This document shows, piece by piece, positions 24,182 to 35,364 of a stretch of 64,000 nt of DNA; positions within the stretch are counted from its first letter, which is position 1, and each line of letters begins with the position of its first letter. The stretch comes from Steinernema hermaphroditum. Taxonomy: Eukaryota; Nematoda; Chromadorea; Rhabditida; Steinernematidae. Both the position numbers and the translations under genes were made by a program. The DNA lies in assembly GCA_030435675.1 (NCBI GenBank), contig CM059622.1:14942001-15006000 (forward strand), given 5' to 3'. The notes beneath the pieces are model-generated. The model saw only the letters and a list, made by a program, of their open reading frames with translations. It searched no databases and was not told where the DNA came from.

Positions 24182-24721
24182 ATGGTTTGTTTATGTACTC
24201 TGTTCCTCTGATTCCACCTTTAGAGAGTTGTGTATGCCATTCTTCTGGCAGCGTGGCTGGGAGCGGTACAGCCAGGCATCTTATCTCTTCATGGAAAGTA
24301 CTGTTCCCTTTCAATCACTGGCATTAACGACTCTGTCTCGATGAAGTGCTCCAACGAGTATTGCCTGAAGTCAAAATTTGAGAACGGAACCAAGATTAGG
24401 CAGTGTGGATGTTACTCGGACGAAGCCAAGAAGGTCGTCAATACGTTTTTCCAAAAACACAACAGATCGATTCCAGCGCATATTCAAGACATTATGGCGG
24501 AGAAAAGTTGTCGATGCGAGAAGGTACGTTTAGGGCCGAGAGTTACCTAAGATTTGACGCTTTTTAAGACCATAAAGAAACGCAAACAGTATCTTGGCTA
24601 CAAGCAGGAGTGCGAACATGGATCGAAGTTCCCGAAATCTGCGCCTCTCCTATCGTTCCCTTTTTATATCCTCATTTCTTCGGCATTGATTCTGTTCTCT
24701 GTGAACTCAGCATACCTGTGA
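24182..24721 (+). CDS. Secreted Cys-rich protein with C-terminal hydrophobic tail
   Basis: Exon 1 is only the ATG (24182-24184). Exon 2 (24224-24523) and exon 3 (24569-24721) complete 151 residues. The first residues (RVVYAILLAAWLGAVQPG) are a signal peptide. The mature part has about nine Cys (KYCSLSI, MKCSNEYCLKS, QCGCYSDEAKK, SCRCEK, QECEHG). The last 27 residues are hydrophobic (PLLSFPFYILISSALILF), fitting a GPI-anchor signal or one membrane helix. N-glycosylation sequons are visible (NDS, NGT, NRS). The family is not recognised. It neighbours the first pseudoprotease gene. Confidence 0.65.
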
Positions 24722-25134
24722 TTGTAATCTTCTATAGCTACGATCGTCAGATTACTTTTATAAATTGGTCATTTTAGCGGAGTATTCCAGTTGGATCTCG
24801 ACACGAGGTACGGCAAAAGCAGCGCGGTATCAGGCCAGAGGGGGATAGGAGCAGTGCAAGGGGAATAAAGTCATCGTCTGTGTTAGTTCAAGGTAGTATC
24901 GAAAATTCCAATGAGTCCACCACACAATGTGCCGCTTCGTAGCGCAGGCTATCGTAACAGCAGCCGTAGAAAAGCTCCAAGCATCGAGGGAAAAAGTCGA
25001 CGATGCGCTCGTTCACCTCAGCCATCACGAAGTTCCAAGCGCGACCTGATGGACGTATGACCTCCGACAAGGTGTTATCGAGTGAAGTACTCGCCTACTC
25101 CTGATAGCTGAGCTTTAATCTGCTTTTCTGCCAG

Positions 25135-25186
25135 CAACGCTCATATGACCGATTAGTGTCCCCTGATAAAGTGTTACATATAAAAG
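25135..25186 (+). promoter_or_regulatory. Core promoter module of pseudoprotease gene 1
   Basis: CAACGCTCATATGACC (25135-25150), then TGATAA (25164-25169) and TATAAAAG (25179-25186), about 45 bp before the ATG. The same order and spacing occur upstream of genes 2 and 3 and in an orphan copy. TGATAA is the intestinal GATA-factor (ELT-2 type) site in nematodes. Confidence 0.75.
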
Positions 25187-25230
25187 GCTGCAATAAGCCT
25201 GCGTTCGAGTTGCACCCATCTACCATCACT

Positions 25231-26392
25231 ATGCTTAAGTGGTTCGTTGTGCTCGCTCTTCTCCTCCTCTGTGCCTCGTTTCGGATCAAACTGGGAGGCA
25301 GGGACAAGCCAAATATAAAGGTAAACGCGAGGAAGTATCTTCCAAAGTAAGTGACCGCACCAGACGCTCTACGTCGTCTTAGAAAGGCTCAGGAGGCGAT
25401 GTATCACCATCCAGCTGAAGACTTCGGTCTCCTCTCGACCGTTGTCTTTGTTGGACGGTTGGTGCCCATTGAGGCCGGTTTCAATCTCGATACCGTGTCG
25501 GGAGACCTGGAAATGCATCTGTGCCCATCGACCAACGTAACAGAGTCAATGGAGCCGTGCTATAAGTACCAGTATTCGCCCACCTACATTCCAGTTGATG
25601 AGAACACAGCAATGGAGACCTTTCAGGTGGGTTCTGTGTAGGAGACAGGACTAACACGTTCGTGTATAGGGAGACAACGTAGACGACAAAACAATGTACA
25701 ACTTGACCTTCGTCAAATCGAGCTACGAACGAGGAAACAACCTCGGCTTCGGCCGGGCAGCAATGAGAAAGTACCCGCAGGACACGTTCTACCCCGACGC
25801 CTACTTTCATCAGAAGCCGTGCCTTCGACGATTCCGAATGTCAATAGCTCGCGACGGCTGTGAAGGAGGCTTCACGTGGGGCGCCATCTGCGACGAGTGG
25901 ATGGACTACCCGACCTACATGGTTCCCGTGACTTCCGACAAGTACTGGCAGTTCGCCATCTATGGATTCACGCTCGGCAATCTGACCGTCTACCTCAATT
26001 CCGATGCTGTGGTCGCTTCGTCTCGAGCCTACATTGGAATGCCCAAGAAATACCTGGACATCCTGGTCAAGCAAGTGGGCGCTGAGTGGGACGACGAGTA
26101 CGATGCCTACACGGTCTGGTGCTTCCTTAATCAGCCCGACTTCGAGGTGCATCTTGACAACGTCAAGCTGAAGATCACACCCGATCTCTACATCTACACG
26201 TGGCAGTACCTTCCGAATGGAAAGTGCGTTCTGAATTTCGAAGACTCGGCACTTTATGGCTTCGGTCCCGAGTGGTACTTTGGGCTGCCTCTCTTCGCGA
26301 GTTACTGTATCGGATTCGACTACGATTTTGGAATGCTGAGCTTCTTGTATAACGATTGGGTGGCCGGTAACACCAACTGTCACGCTCCGTAG
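25231..26392 (+). CDS. Pepsin-like aspartic pseudoprotease 1
   Basis: Exons 25231-25346, 25383-25626 and 25670-26392 give 360 residues. A signal peptide (MLKWFVVLALLLLCASF) precedes a short pro-like region. The N lobe has FVGRLVP...FNLDTVSGDLEMHLCPS, aligning with the pepsin DTGS site but reading DTVS. The C lobe has YWQFAIYGFTLG, then VVASSRAYIGMP where active enzymes have DTGT (here ASSR), and GFGPEWYFGLPLFASYC where active enzymes have WILGD. The fold is that of nematode ASP-type cathepsin D/pepsin family proteins, but both catalytic motifs are broken, so proteolysis is unlikely. Cys positions for disulfides are kept. AATAAA lies 20-25 bp past the stop. The 36-bp first intron is very short. 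Confidence 0.85.
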
Positions 26393-26426
26393 TATCACAA
26401 ACGATGTGTATTGCAATAAACGCAAA

Positions 26427-27296
26427 TTATAACATGATCGGAAAGCTTTCGATGTGGATCGTCATGTAATTGGTTAAATACAACGCTCTAGCTGTATCGT
26501 ACTGATAGTCCAACGAAACCGTTACGGCACCTCTTATAAAACTTCTTTCGATCGATGCGTTTACTCTAAACCCGAATTTCTTCATCATGTCGGCGAACTC
26601 GTCTTCTGAGAAGTTTGTCGTTCTTAGGTGATAATCTTTGGGGTTAGCACCACGTCGCTTGCTTCCGTCGAAAACCTTTTCGATGAGCTTCTCAAATTTG
26701 GGTTTGTCAAACATGATTTTCGTCGGAAATGAAGCGCAAAAGAAGGTGAACTGGTGTTGATGCAGAAGCTCCTCGATCCACTCGCTTGAACTTGCCGGCC
26801 ATCCCTCGCGTAAAGTCAGCCTCTTCAAGACGCCCCTCTCCTTATGGCGCCAAACGATATTCGTGGATATATCCGAAACGTATTGGAGGTCAAGACAGGT
26901 GAATTGGCGGTTGGAAGCGTAAATCTTCTCCAAAATGTTCGTGTAGGAAGGCTGTGGTAGCGTTTCGATGTTCAGGGACGAATCGTCCTCGTAGGCGATG
27001 TAAGGAAGCGCCATATCGAAGATCTCCTCAACTTGATCATGTGGGCCCAAAGTGATGCGAGTGATTCTAAAGAAGGAGTTTCTTCTGACTTTTTCGAAGA
27101 CTTCTTCGATTGTGTCAGTATAATCATGGGGCTTGGGGTTGCCTATGCGAATTCCATAATTCCCTCGCTTCCTCAGATGATCTCTCGCCCATGGCGCCCA
27201 TACTCGTTGAGAGAGCTTCTTCTCGATAGCGCGTAAGGTATTTCCTCCGAGAAGATGGAAGACGCGTTCACAGAAGTCGATGGGGACCGTGTTCAT
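26427..27296 (-). CDS. Uncharacterised nematode-type protein (289 aa)
   Basis: Single exon starting MNTVPIDFCERVFHLLGG, tail-to-tail with pseudoprotease 1 (34 bp between stops). Visible blocks are the helical start, NSFFRITRITLGPHDQ, LDLQYVSDI and a C-terminal FIRGAVTVSLDYQYDTARAL. There is no signal peptide or membrane segment. The N-terminal pattern resembles large uncharacterised families I associate with Steinernema-like nematodes; this is recollection, not a search result. Two broken copies at 22930-23364 and 23509-23747 show that the family duplicates locally. Function unknown. Confidence 0.7.
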   Translation of the reverse strand: MNTVPIDFCERVFHLLGGNTLRAIEKKLSQRVWAPWARDHLRKRGNYGIRIGNPKPHDYTDTIEEVFEKVRRNSFFRITRITLGPHDQVEEIFDMALPYIAYEDDSSLNIETLPQPSYTNILEKIYASNRQFTCLDLQYVSDISTNIVWRHKERGVLKRLTLREGWPASSSEWIEELLHQHQFTFFCASFPTKIMFDKPKFEKLIEKVFDGSKRRGANPKDYHLRTTNFSEDEFADMMKKFGFRVNASIERSFIRGAVTVSLDYQYDTARALYLTNYMTIHIESFPIML

Positions 27297-27959
27297 GGCT
27301 GACGACGATGTCGCGCATCAATGGAGATCACGGAATGGATCAGTGTGAAACTTTTGGTCGAACAATGCCAAAATGTGGGAAAACGATAGTGGTAAGAGAG
27401 TATTTTATAGCGACGGCACGACTGTACAGAGCCTCAGTTGCGCTCAATAGTAGCTGAATGTCGTCAAAAAAACCGTCCCCATCACCCAACCACCTCTCCT
27501 CAGAAGCTCGCAGTGAAGTCTTCGCCACTCCAAATCCATCTTGTTTGCCGTGCTCCATCTCCCTTCATTCTTCGACAACCCTGGTTACATGCCACCTGGG
27601 CGACGAGAGTCATGCTGTCCGGACTCGCTCTGGTAACTGCTTAGACAGTGTCTAGGGTGGCCTTGTCCAACAGTGTTTATACCCATGTGTTGATGTGTCA
27701 TTCTTTTCTGACCCCGAGCGGTCTAATAAACACTCGTTCCCCCCCCCCTCCCCGTCCACGTCATAACACAACCGCTTATCCCTATTTTAGATGATGTCAC
27801 ACAGCTCCTGTTGACAGTGGCTGGAGACCATCGAACATTGGCGCACTTTAGATAAATACCATTAACCTTATGAGACTTCATGTTTTGTTGGAAACTCAAT
27901 TAATATTAAATCCGGACAGGGTTCACTTAGGTTCACCTTCTTATAATTTCATTCTTCAC
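27297..27959. other. Intergenic, no supported gene
   Basis: Short open frames on both strands have no similarity. A poly-C tract lies near 27740-27755. GTCTAG-type words occur at about 27643-27655. Confidence 0.4.
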
Positions 27960-28908
27960 ATGACCGATTTCAACGATACAGCGAAGATATCCGGCTACTT
28001 ATATATATTTTTTGGACTTGCTCCTCTTCCTCTGTCTTTGAGGATCGTTTGGGTAGGTCCATGACACCCGGTTGCCCCTATTCTGCTTGCAGGTGATCCT
28101 GAAGAACGCAGAATTTCGAAAAGAACACTGCTACATTCTAATGGCCCATGTGGGAGTCATCGATTGCATACAGCTGATGTTCATAGTCCCATTTGGAGTC
28201 ACCATCAGCACAGGTTACCTGCGGGACTTTACCGTACACGTCACGATTCCTGTCATCGCCACAACTTGGCTATTATCTCTTGTCATCAACCTTCTTCTCG
28301 CCGGTAATCGTCTAAACATCCTCTGCGAACTTCATCTACCTAGACATTCCCTAATCCTAGCACTCTTTCTATGCTACATCTACGGGTTGTTTTTCCTCAT
28401 TTCCTACGCAACGCCGCTATCTCAAATGGAATTCGACGGTCTCATCTTCTTCTACAACATGACTCAGCCTTATTCTCGTTTCGTCAAACAAGCCGAGTAC
28501 TACTCCGCTTTCACTGTCTCCGCTGTCACGCTGATTATCTATGTGGTTTTGGTCGTGTACGTCATAAGGAGGAAGACCAGTATGTCTTCTACGAACAGCT
28601 TTGTGTTCAAAGCGGAACTTCGGATATTCTTGCAGTCATTGGTGATATTCGCGTCGGCCACTTTTCTGGAGCTTTCTTGGAATTTTCCAATGCTCTTCCT
28701 TCCCAACTCCTTGTGGTCTGTGACTGTTGTAAACTTGTTGATGTCAATCCACGCCGGATTGCTGTGTCCAGGATTGTGTCTTCTCTTTAATACGTAAGTT
28801 TACTACCTTGACATTTCATTGAACGCTGATTTTAGGCCTATAAGGAGAGCTGTGCTTAGAATGGAAAAGAATACGGTCGTGTCGCTGAGCCGAAGCAATG
28901 TGCAATAG
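27960..28908 (+). CDS. Seven-transmembrane serpentine (chemoreceptor-type) GPCR
   Basis: Exons 27960-28052, 28093-28793 and 28836-28908 give 288 residues. At least six to seven hydrophobic helices are visible: GYLYIFFGLAPLPL, HVGVIDCIQLMFIVPFGV, TTWLLSLVINLLLAGN, ILALFLCYIYGLFFLISY, AVTLIIYVVLVVYVI, FLQSLVIFASATFLEL and VNLLMSIHAGLLCPGL. The GNRL segment after helix 3 and the short basic C-terminus (PIRRAVLRMEKN) fit nematode Srx/Srt-like chemoreceptors. I cannot assign the exact subfamily. A start 90 bp upstream (27870) is possible but adds a non-membrane leader. Confidence 0.75.
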
Positions 28909-30014
28909 ATCGTGACATGAGTCCTCTTTATAAAAACCATAAAATCCTTTTCTATATTATGAATGTCTCGTGTTGTAGTTACCATATAGTTGAAATTTAG
29001 AGGGTCCAAGATTCAGTTCGAAGTGATCGTCTTTTGCTGTGCTGCATGCTTCTAAAGTGAAGTTCGGAACCCTGTAGAAAGGAACCCCTCGGACTCGACG
29101 TCGCCTGTGAGTCGGAATGGCCAGCATCGTCAGCTCAGAAGCTCTAGAAATCCACATCAGGAGCAAGATCAGTTCTGACACCGACGACGTCCAGGATGTG
29201 GGTTCAAATTGGATCACCGGCGCTGTCCACCGACGACGTTGCCGTCCCAGATACCGGCACCATTCCATGTTCTCATTGAAATTGAGACGGCTGCCTTATG
29301 AACAAGGCAGAACTTTTGGAGAGATTGCTTCAGATGGCTGCCAGTCTTCTCATCGAAAATTCGTCCCAGGCTTTTCGGATGTTTTCGAACGACTTTCAGA
29401 GAGCCGATTGTTGCGTAGGGAACGGACTCGTTATCGATCCGACTTTTCTAATTGAAACCAAATTCGCTCGGCAGTTGCAAATCAACTTGTTGTTCACTAT
29501 CAGACTCGTTTGGGCAAAGATATTTAAGCGTCAAGTGCTCGCCGCACAATCCACTTGTTTAATAATCCGATTCAAATACAATTCAATGTAATTTTTCCGC
29601 TTAAAACGTCGACAGAAACTAATGTGGTTAGTTTTATACTCTCGTAGTATGTCATTCGAATAAACATCTTTCGTCATTTGGTCTAGTGACCTGTCAAGAC
29701 TTGTTTTAACCTCTCCCAACCTGGTGTGATACATCTGGCTGATGTGTGATTTTTGTTCGTACGAAAGCGGTCATTCGTTTTTAGACAGCAGGTAAAATGA
29801 GGACCTGGACCGGTGTTGTGGGGAATCGTGTTGCTATCGAGGTGTTCCAGTCAAGACCGTCGGTTAAACTTCGCTCTTTCTTTTCCTTCATCATCTAGTT
29901 TGAATTAAATACAGCTTTCTCAATGGGTTTTCTAGAGACAGCTCAGATGGAACCGGCGCACTACCACTATACCTTCGGGGTTGTATTCTATGTGTATATT
30001 GTTTGCAAAACGAT
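28909..30014. other. Intergenic, no supported gene
   Basis: A plus frame at 29298-29591 (LLERLLQMAASLLIENS...) is open but unrecognised. The word GACGTTGCCGTCCCAG near 29236 is shared with about 16915. Nothing else is supported. Confidence 0.4.
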
Positions 30015-30404
30015 TTAAAAATGGGACGCGTAGAACTTGTCATCGTTGCAGAGATCGGTAGAACAACAAGCATGGACGCCCTCTTCGTTCCAGAAGAGGC
30101 CTTCTTTCTAAAGTAACACTTAATTTTGTAGTTCTTTTGTCGGCCATTACCTCGCAAAGACGACGCATATCACATTCTGAAGAAATGGTGAAGGGGCTTT
30201 GATCGTCTTAACTACAGTCATTGTCATATACACCAAGGATTGCAAAGTACCGTTCGACTTGATGCAGAACTTTCGGCTACGCCGACATTTCTCCTCCTCT
30301 GTGAACACGATCGCGTTGTTTATTTTAACTTCTTTATGACAGATGAAACAAAAAGATAGTGTGACATGGAGGACGAACAGTAGAAACACGACGTCGACAT
30401 GCAT
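30015..30404 (-). CDS. Small secreted Ly6/three-finger-like protein
   Basis: Exons 30404-30251, 30176-30151 and 30107-30015 join in phase (introns 74 and 43 bp) to give 90 residues. A signal peptide (VVFLLFVLHVTLSFCF) precedes a compact Cys-rich domain: FICHKE, EKCRRSRKFC, ECDMRRLCE and the diagnostic CCSTDLCND near the C-terminus, as in Ly6/uPAR-like domains. There is no C-terminal hydrophobic tail, so it should be soluble. It is related in design to the gene at 35365-35797. Confidence 0.6.
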
Positions 30405-30639
30405 GCTTGACAATAAAAGAATGAATGAATGTCGACTGGGGAAGTCGTGCTTATTTTGGGAATGCCGGAATTTCTATGACACACTGAGTCTGAGTCATGG
30501 AACGCCACTGAAATAAACGGAAGTTGTAATCGCAGTGGAGAGTGCAGAAAAGAATAATTGATCCCGCGAAACAGAAGAAAAGAAAGCGGCATCTATCGAC
30601 GATATTCGCCGGATTGACGACTCCCGCCGCGATCATTTG

Positions 30640-31270
30640 GTCCATCGTGGAAATAGCGCCACGTTTTTCCCCTTTTCGAACCGTTCACTTCTGTTTTTGT
30701 TGAGGGTTTCGTGTTTTATCATAAATTTATACCCGCATCCTGTTCCCATGTTCCCCGCAAGGTCCAAAGTCAAATCTAAGCTCCCGCGAGGCCGTATTCG
30801 AAGAAACAGACTTGGCAAGCACTGTAGTGTCACAGATAGGTCTCCTTTGCCGAGACGGAGGTGCGATCGAAGCAAAAACGAATCAGGCAACTGTCTTCTT
30901 CGGATCGAACGCTTCATTTGACGCTGAAAAAAGTTCCACACGAAATTCTTATAATAGAAATATTCACCGAGTTGGCGGCTCCCGTGGAAATGGTGCCGTA
31001 TGCATGTTTCCCCCCTTTTCTGCCTCTTCTCACCTCTCACTTCACTTCGGGTTTCGTTTTCGTATTTTGCCTATCCATACATTTATACACGCATCCCGTT
31101 CCCGCGTTCTCTGAGGTCTGAGGTCGATTCCGTTTGGTATTTGCAGAACCAAAGGTGGCGTCACGGAAACGTCTCCTTTGCCGAGACGGAAGTGCGATCG
31201 AAGCAAAAACGAATCAGACAACCGTCTTCTTCGGTTCGAACGCTTCATTTGACGTTGAAAAAGGTTGTGT
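30640..31270 (+). repeat. Tandem duplication of an exon-like ~200-bp block
   Basis: About 30700-30925 and 31060-31265 are diverged direct copies (shared CTCCTTTGCCGAGACGG, GTGCGATCGAAGCAAAAACG, CGAACGCTTCATTTGACG). The second copy has a TATTTGCAG acceptor before it. The frame MRSKQKRIRQL...LHLTLKKVPHEIL in copy 1 is kept in part in copy 2. This may be a broken small gene family; no family is recognised. Confidence 0.5.
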
Positions 31271-32474
31271 TATCAATGGGTTGTTTACACTGCTGGGACG
31301 ATAGCCACTTCAACGGTCGACTGATACATTGATCGAAGTAATAAGAACTGCCGAGTGGCGGCCAATTATATTTAATTTTTGTTTGCATTTTAATGATTTC
31401 CAGTACTCAGTTGCTACTATGGTATTTAGAAATGAAACAAATTCTGAACCGAACTCTGCTGTTCTGTCTAGATGAGACGACTATTGGTTATTCAACAGTT
31501 ATTCTCATTGTCTACATGCCATTCGAGTGAAGTTCCATTAAGCAATCTCGACTTAATCTTGTTTGGAGCTTGTCGTGAAATCTAGATGGAACCAAGTCAG
31601 CTACATCTGGTGCACCTGTATCTTGATGTAAACACAAACAATGTCATCACTGTTTGATGTTTGCGGTCTGATGACTTTCCGCGCCACAAGATAACGCCTA
31701 GGTCGCAAGATATGAACGAAAGGACCCGTGGGCTCGTCGCCTAAAACTTGAATTCCGTTCGATCGGATGATGAAGACCTTGTGAATGGGTGAGCGAACTT
31801 TAGTCGCCGCATTGGGTTTGATTTTTTTGGTTGCATCTCAGAATGAATCTCATGACGTTTATTGTGCTTCCGCTCGATTTGAATGCTGATTACTCTAGCT
31901 TCCCCTTCCCCTAACCACTCGAGGATCAACGGGTTCCTTGATCGCATCGAACTCTAAAAACAAGGAACTGAATACATACCCACATATGAGATCAAAAACT
32001 GTCCTATCTTATCTAATACGAAAAAACGTGCGTATCAAATCTGACCTTATACTGTTGCCTTGTGCACGTCGAATGTTGGAGCACATCTATTCGACTGTTG
32101 TGAGTAGGCAGAGCTCAAAAAAAGACTCCATACTTCTTGATCTCTCCATGCCTTCGTCACTCACTTCTCCAAACAAATCTCTGCGGCTAAGCGCCGCCCG
32201 ATCTGTGCTCATTGCCGCCATGGTTTCTGGTGACCCTTCTCCGAGCATGCCGGGCGGCGAGCTTGATGAGATGCGCGCGCAAAGTGCAAAGCGCAGTCAA
32301 AACATCGACGGCGCCGTCTAGCCATCGTGAAGGTGTTAAGTGCGTTCGTGGTGTTTTAATTTCCTTCGCATCGTTACTGCTATTTGTGACTTTCAATTCA
32401 TTATTTGTGGCTTTGCAAACTTCGTTGGACTTTTGTCTATATCTGTTTATGTCTATAACGAATATCATCCGAAA

Positions 32475-32615
32475 ATGTCGCTTCTGGCAGAACACATGCG
32501 TCGATCTCTTCCTCGGTTTGCCCGATCTGATCCTGTGGGAAAGATTAAGACTCTCATTTTAATGGCAGCCGCAGGAGTCATACATTTATTTGGATTTATA
32601 TGTATCGGTTCTTGA
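32475..32615 (+). CDS. Doubtful 46-aa membrane peptide
   Basis: The frame reads MSLLAEHMRRSLPRFARSD and then a hydrophobic stretch LILMAAAGVIHLFGFICIG to the stop. The layout (basic amphipathic start, single membrane helix) resembles small mitochondrial inner-membrane subunits. There is no poly(A) signal, splice or similarity evidence, so this is only a candidate. Confidence 0.2.
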   Translation: MSLLAEHMRRSLPRFARSDPVGKIKTLILMAAAGVIHLFGFICIGS

Positions 32616-33344
32616 GACCAAAACCTGCAAAACGTAGCCGGGAAAAGGTCACCATGTGAAGAACGATGTTCTGCCAGCCTTAGACGGTTTCACTGATATT
32701 TAAATGGCCCTAGCAAGGGCTGCTTTCGTCCATGTCCAGTGCTTATTGCTACAAGAATGCGTTTGTTTATAAGGGCGCCGAGCACGTGAGGTCACCGCCT
32801 GTTTTCGAGGCGCGCAAAGGTCGCTACTCTCAAGTGAGTAATTAGAGATACCGATAGGCGCTCGTGACGTAACAGTCCGGATTTTAGATTAGATTATGTG
32901 CGGAGGGAGTAGGAGATGTTTGGTCGATAGCAGAAGCAGTTCATCTTCTTTATGCAATGCGGCTACTTTTCCATCAAAAAATGCATTTCTCTCAAATAGA
33001 CAAAAATGCGAACCTCGTGGGGGAATGCACTGCTTTATGATATGCATTTTTTGATTTGCAGTTCCATCCTTGGTGCATCTCTTTTGTCAGTCTCTCACCG
33101 CTCCTCCCCCATTCAAATATTCCTGATTCGTTTTCTTGGTTCATTTGTTTGGTTCCCAATTAAGAAGTAGTATATCTGAGGTGTGTTTGCTTATCTTTTA
33201 ACAGTGGAGATCAGAATGAGCATCTTGACCTCATTTTCCTAATTGTCTAACGTAATCATGATTCAACAATAGGTCAACAATAATTACCCAGCACAAAAAA
33301 ACTTGACTTAGCTTCACTTTTACTTTTATTCTGAATCTTTTATT

Positions 33345-33445
33345 TACATAAACCCGGCTGCGCCCGAATTCGCGCCCTCCAGGTACTAAAAGCCAATTAG
33401 TCTGTAGCCCTGCGGGCGGCAAGACACCATAGCCCTGCGGGTGTA
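33345..33445 (+). repeat. Dispersed repeat B, copy 1
   Basis: A ~100-bp block containing CCAGGTACTAAAAGCCAATTAG and tandem GTAGCCCTGCGGGCGGCAAG units. An inverted copy lies at about 46395-46505. It has no coding content. Confidence 0.75.
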
Positions 33446-34066
33446 CCATCGCCAGAGACATAGTAGAAGTAGAGCGCTACCATCACAACTCTCTGTGTGG
33501 CTCATTGCGAAGGATCTCCGTTTGTAAGCGGGCGGTGTCGAGTTCGGTTCCCCTCGGGGGTCCTTTTTTTTGTGTGGGTTGTTTTCCCCGTGCGCACGGA
33601 AAAACATACACACACACAGACCAACGGACCCATCGGTTCTCCGTTTATATATAGGGGATTAAGCGGATCCCATAATGTACAACCACTGGTGGAGCGCCAT
33701 TCTTCTCGCTTGGTTCTGCCACGCTTGAGTCCTCAGCGTTTTTTTATTTAGTCCCGCTATTCTGTGCCGGGTTGTCCGAGCGATCCGGGCTTTGCTGCTT
33801 TTTTGAAGCTTTGTTGAGGTTATATAAAGTGAATACGGTGTGATTCTCTCTCATTTTTAACTCAACTCAAAAGCAGATCATCTGGTCTTCCCGAAGGCGT
33901 TCCCTGCCTTTAAAATGCGACACCAGTGGAAGTGTGAAAACGTCATGGATGGATACAAAGTGTCAAGAAGTAATGTAAAATCTGTGTTATGCATTGTCGG
34001 TTATTTTTCTATGTCTGCGCGGTTCTACCGCTATCTTTAATGATTTACTTGATTGCATTCAGAACC

Positions 34067-34646
34067 ATGACCTCTCTCCAAAGGAGATGCTCCTCCGACG
34101 ACATGTTCAGTGGAGTTCCATGTGATTCTTGCCATAAGGTAGCCGCCGACGACCTGCCCTCATCCCAAGAGTCTGAAGGTTACTTCTCCTATGGCACGCC
34201 TCAAAGTGAAGGCGAAAACGGTATCCCTATCACGAGAGCGGAAGAACCTGTCGCTGAGGACTTCTCTTTTGACTATACCGCTCTCCATTCTCCCATTCAA
34301 CACAAGACCATTGAACAGCTGATTGAGGATAGCAGCAGACCGTGGCCTTACGCAGACAAGAATTTGTGGGAAGTCCTGCCAGGTGCTGACTCCATTCATA
34401 TTACTCCATCTCACAAAAGAAATTCTAGTGATTCCGAAGCGGAAGAGTGCGCTCGAAGATTGCTTGAAACCAGGTTCTTTGTTCAGCTCCGGTGACAGCG
34501 ACAGCTCCTTCGACTCCTTCTTCGACTCACCCTTTGGAGAGCAAAGGATGGAAGAGGTGTCCGAGAAAGAGGAAGAGGAGATCCTAGCTCCACGGATGCA
34601 GTTCGAATTTGATCCATTCACGGAAGGTGACAAGTACGATTGGTAG
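34067..34646 (+). CDS. Hypothetical acidic, Ser-rich protein (177 aa)
   Basis: Exons 34067-34382 and 34429-34646 are joined across a 46-bp intron (phase 1). The ATG follows a TTGCATTCAG acceptor. The protein is Ser/Asp/Glu-rich and likely disordered. Its central block reads KTIEQLIEDSSRPWPYADKN, then VIPKRKSALEDCLKPG, and it ends in SDSSFDSFFDSPFG and FEFDPFTEGDKYDW. AATAAA is near 34711. A basic patch followed by SALEDCLKPG could be a docking motif, but I do not recognise the family. Confidence 0.6.
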
Positions 34647-34921
34647 AGTGTGCTCATATTTTTTGCTAATACGTGTATATGTAAAATCGATATTATTCTA
34701 AGTACTGTGTCAAATAAAAAAAGGAGTGAAAAGGGCTCTGGATCTTTTTGACTACAGGCCAAGAATCTAGGCTTGATGTTATACGTCGTTTTGTTTTTTT
34801 TTACTTTGAGCAGAAACACAGGTCTGACATTAGATCTCGGTTTGTATCGATTAGGGTCATTCCAATAAAGGGACCACTTAGGATTTTCGTGCATCAACCC
34901 AACACATTCTGCTCATATATC

Positions 34922-34937
34922 GGGGGGGGGGGGGGGG
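34922..34937 (+). repeat. Homopolymer G16 run
   Basis: Sixteen consecutive G on the plus strand, followed by a TGTGCGG. Such runs can form quadruplexes and often vary in length or mark an assembly uncertainty. Confidence 0.9.
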
Positions 34938-35364
34938 TGTGCGGAGCCTAAGGTTATGGGTTGTCGGTGCAGCAGCGTTGAAGCAGGGTGGCAGTGCAAT
35001 GGACTGCTCAACCGGCAGAGACTCCAGCCGCATGATCTCAAATTATCAGACATACAGGGTGGCTCGAAAAGAACAGCTAGACAGTAGACGGTCTGAAATG
35101 TCATTTTCCTGACCATCCGGTTGGTTTCATTCATTTTTCGCTTCTTTTGTTCGCTGTCCTACCGCACTCACCTTGGGTTACTCATGAAATGACATTCCAA
35201 ACTTCTGGCTAGATGCGCCTTTTTAGAGCCACCATGAAGACTCAGCTAGAGCCCTAGAGTATTCATGTTATAGGACACATTAAGGAACAAGCTCACAAGA
35301 AGCACCAATTTTTCTAGAAACAGAGCATCGTCATGTTTAAACATTGCATAACTGAATTAATTGA

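Larger units (their letters stand above)
31271..34066. other. Intergenic with repeats; one doubtful short frame
   Basis: Mostly non-coding. A CAAATCTGCGGC...GGCGGCGAGCTTG block at 32180-32290 is GC-rich. 33505-33610 looks tRNA-like on the plus strand (GGCTCATTGCGAAGG, TTTGTAA loop, GTTCGGTTCC) but is degenerate. A CACACACACA tract lies near 33608. No firm gene is seen apart from the doubtful frame listed separately. Confidence 0.4.

Noticed and set aside
33505..33610. Possible tRNA-Thr
   Set aside because: T-arm and D-arm pairing is poor and the acceptor stem does not close; at most a decayed tRNA-derived repeat.
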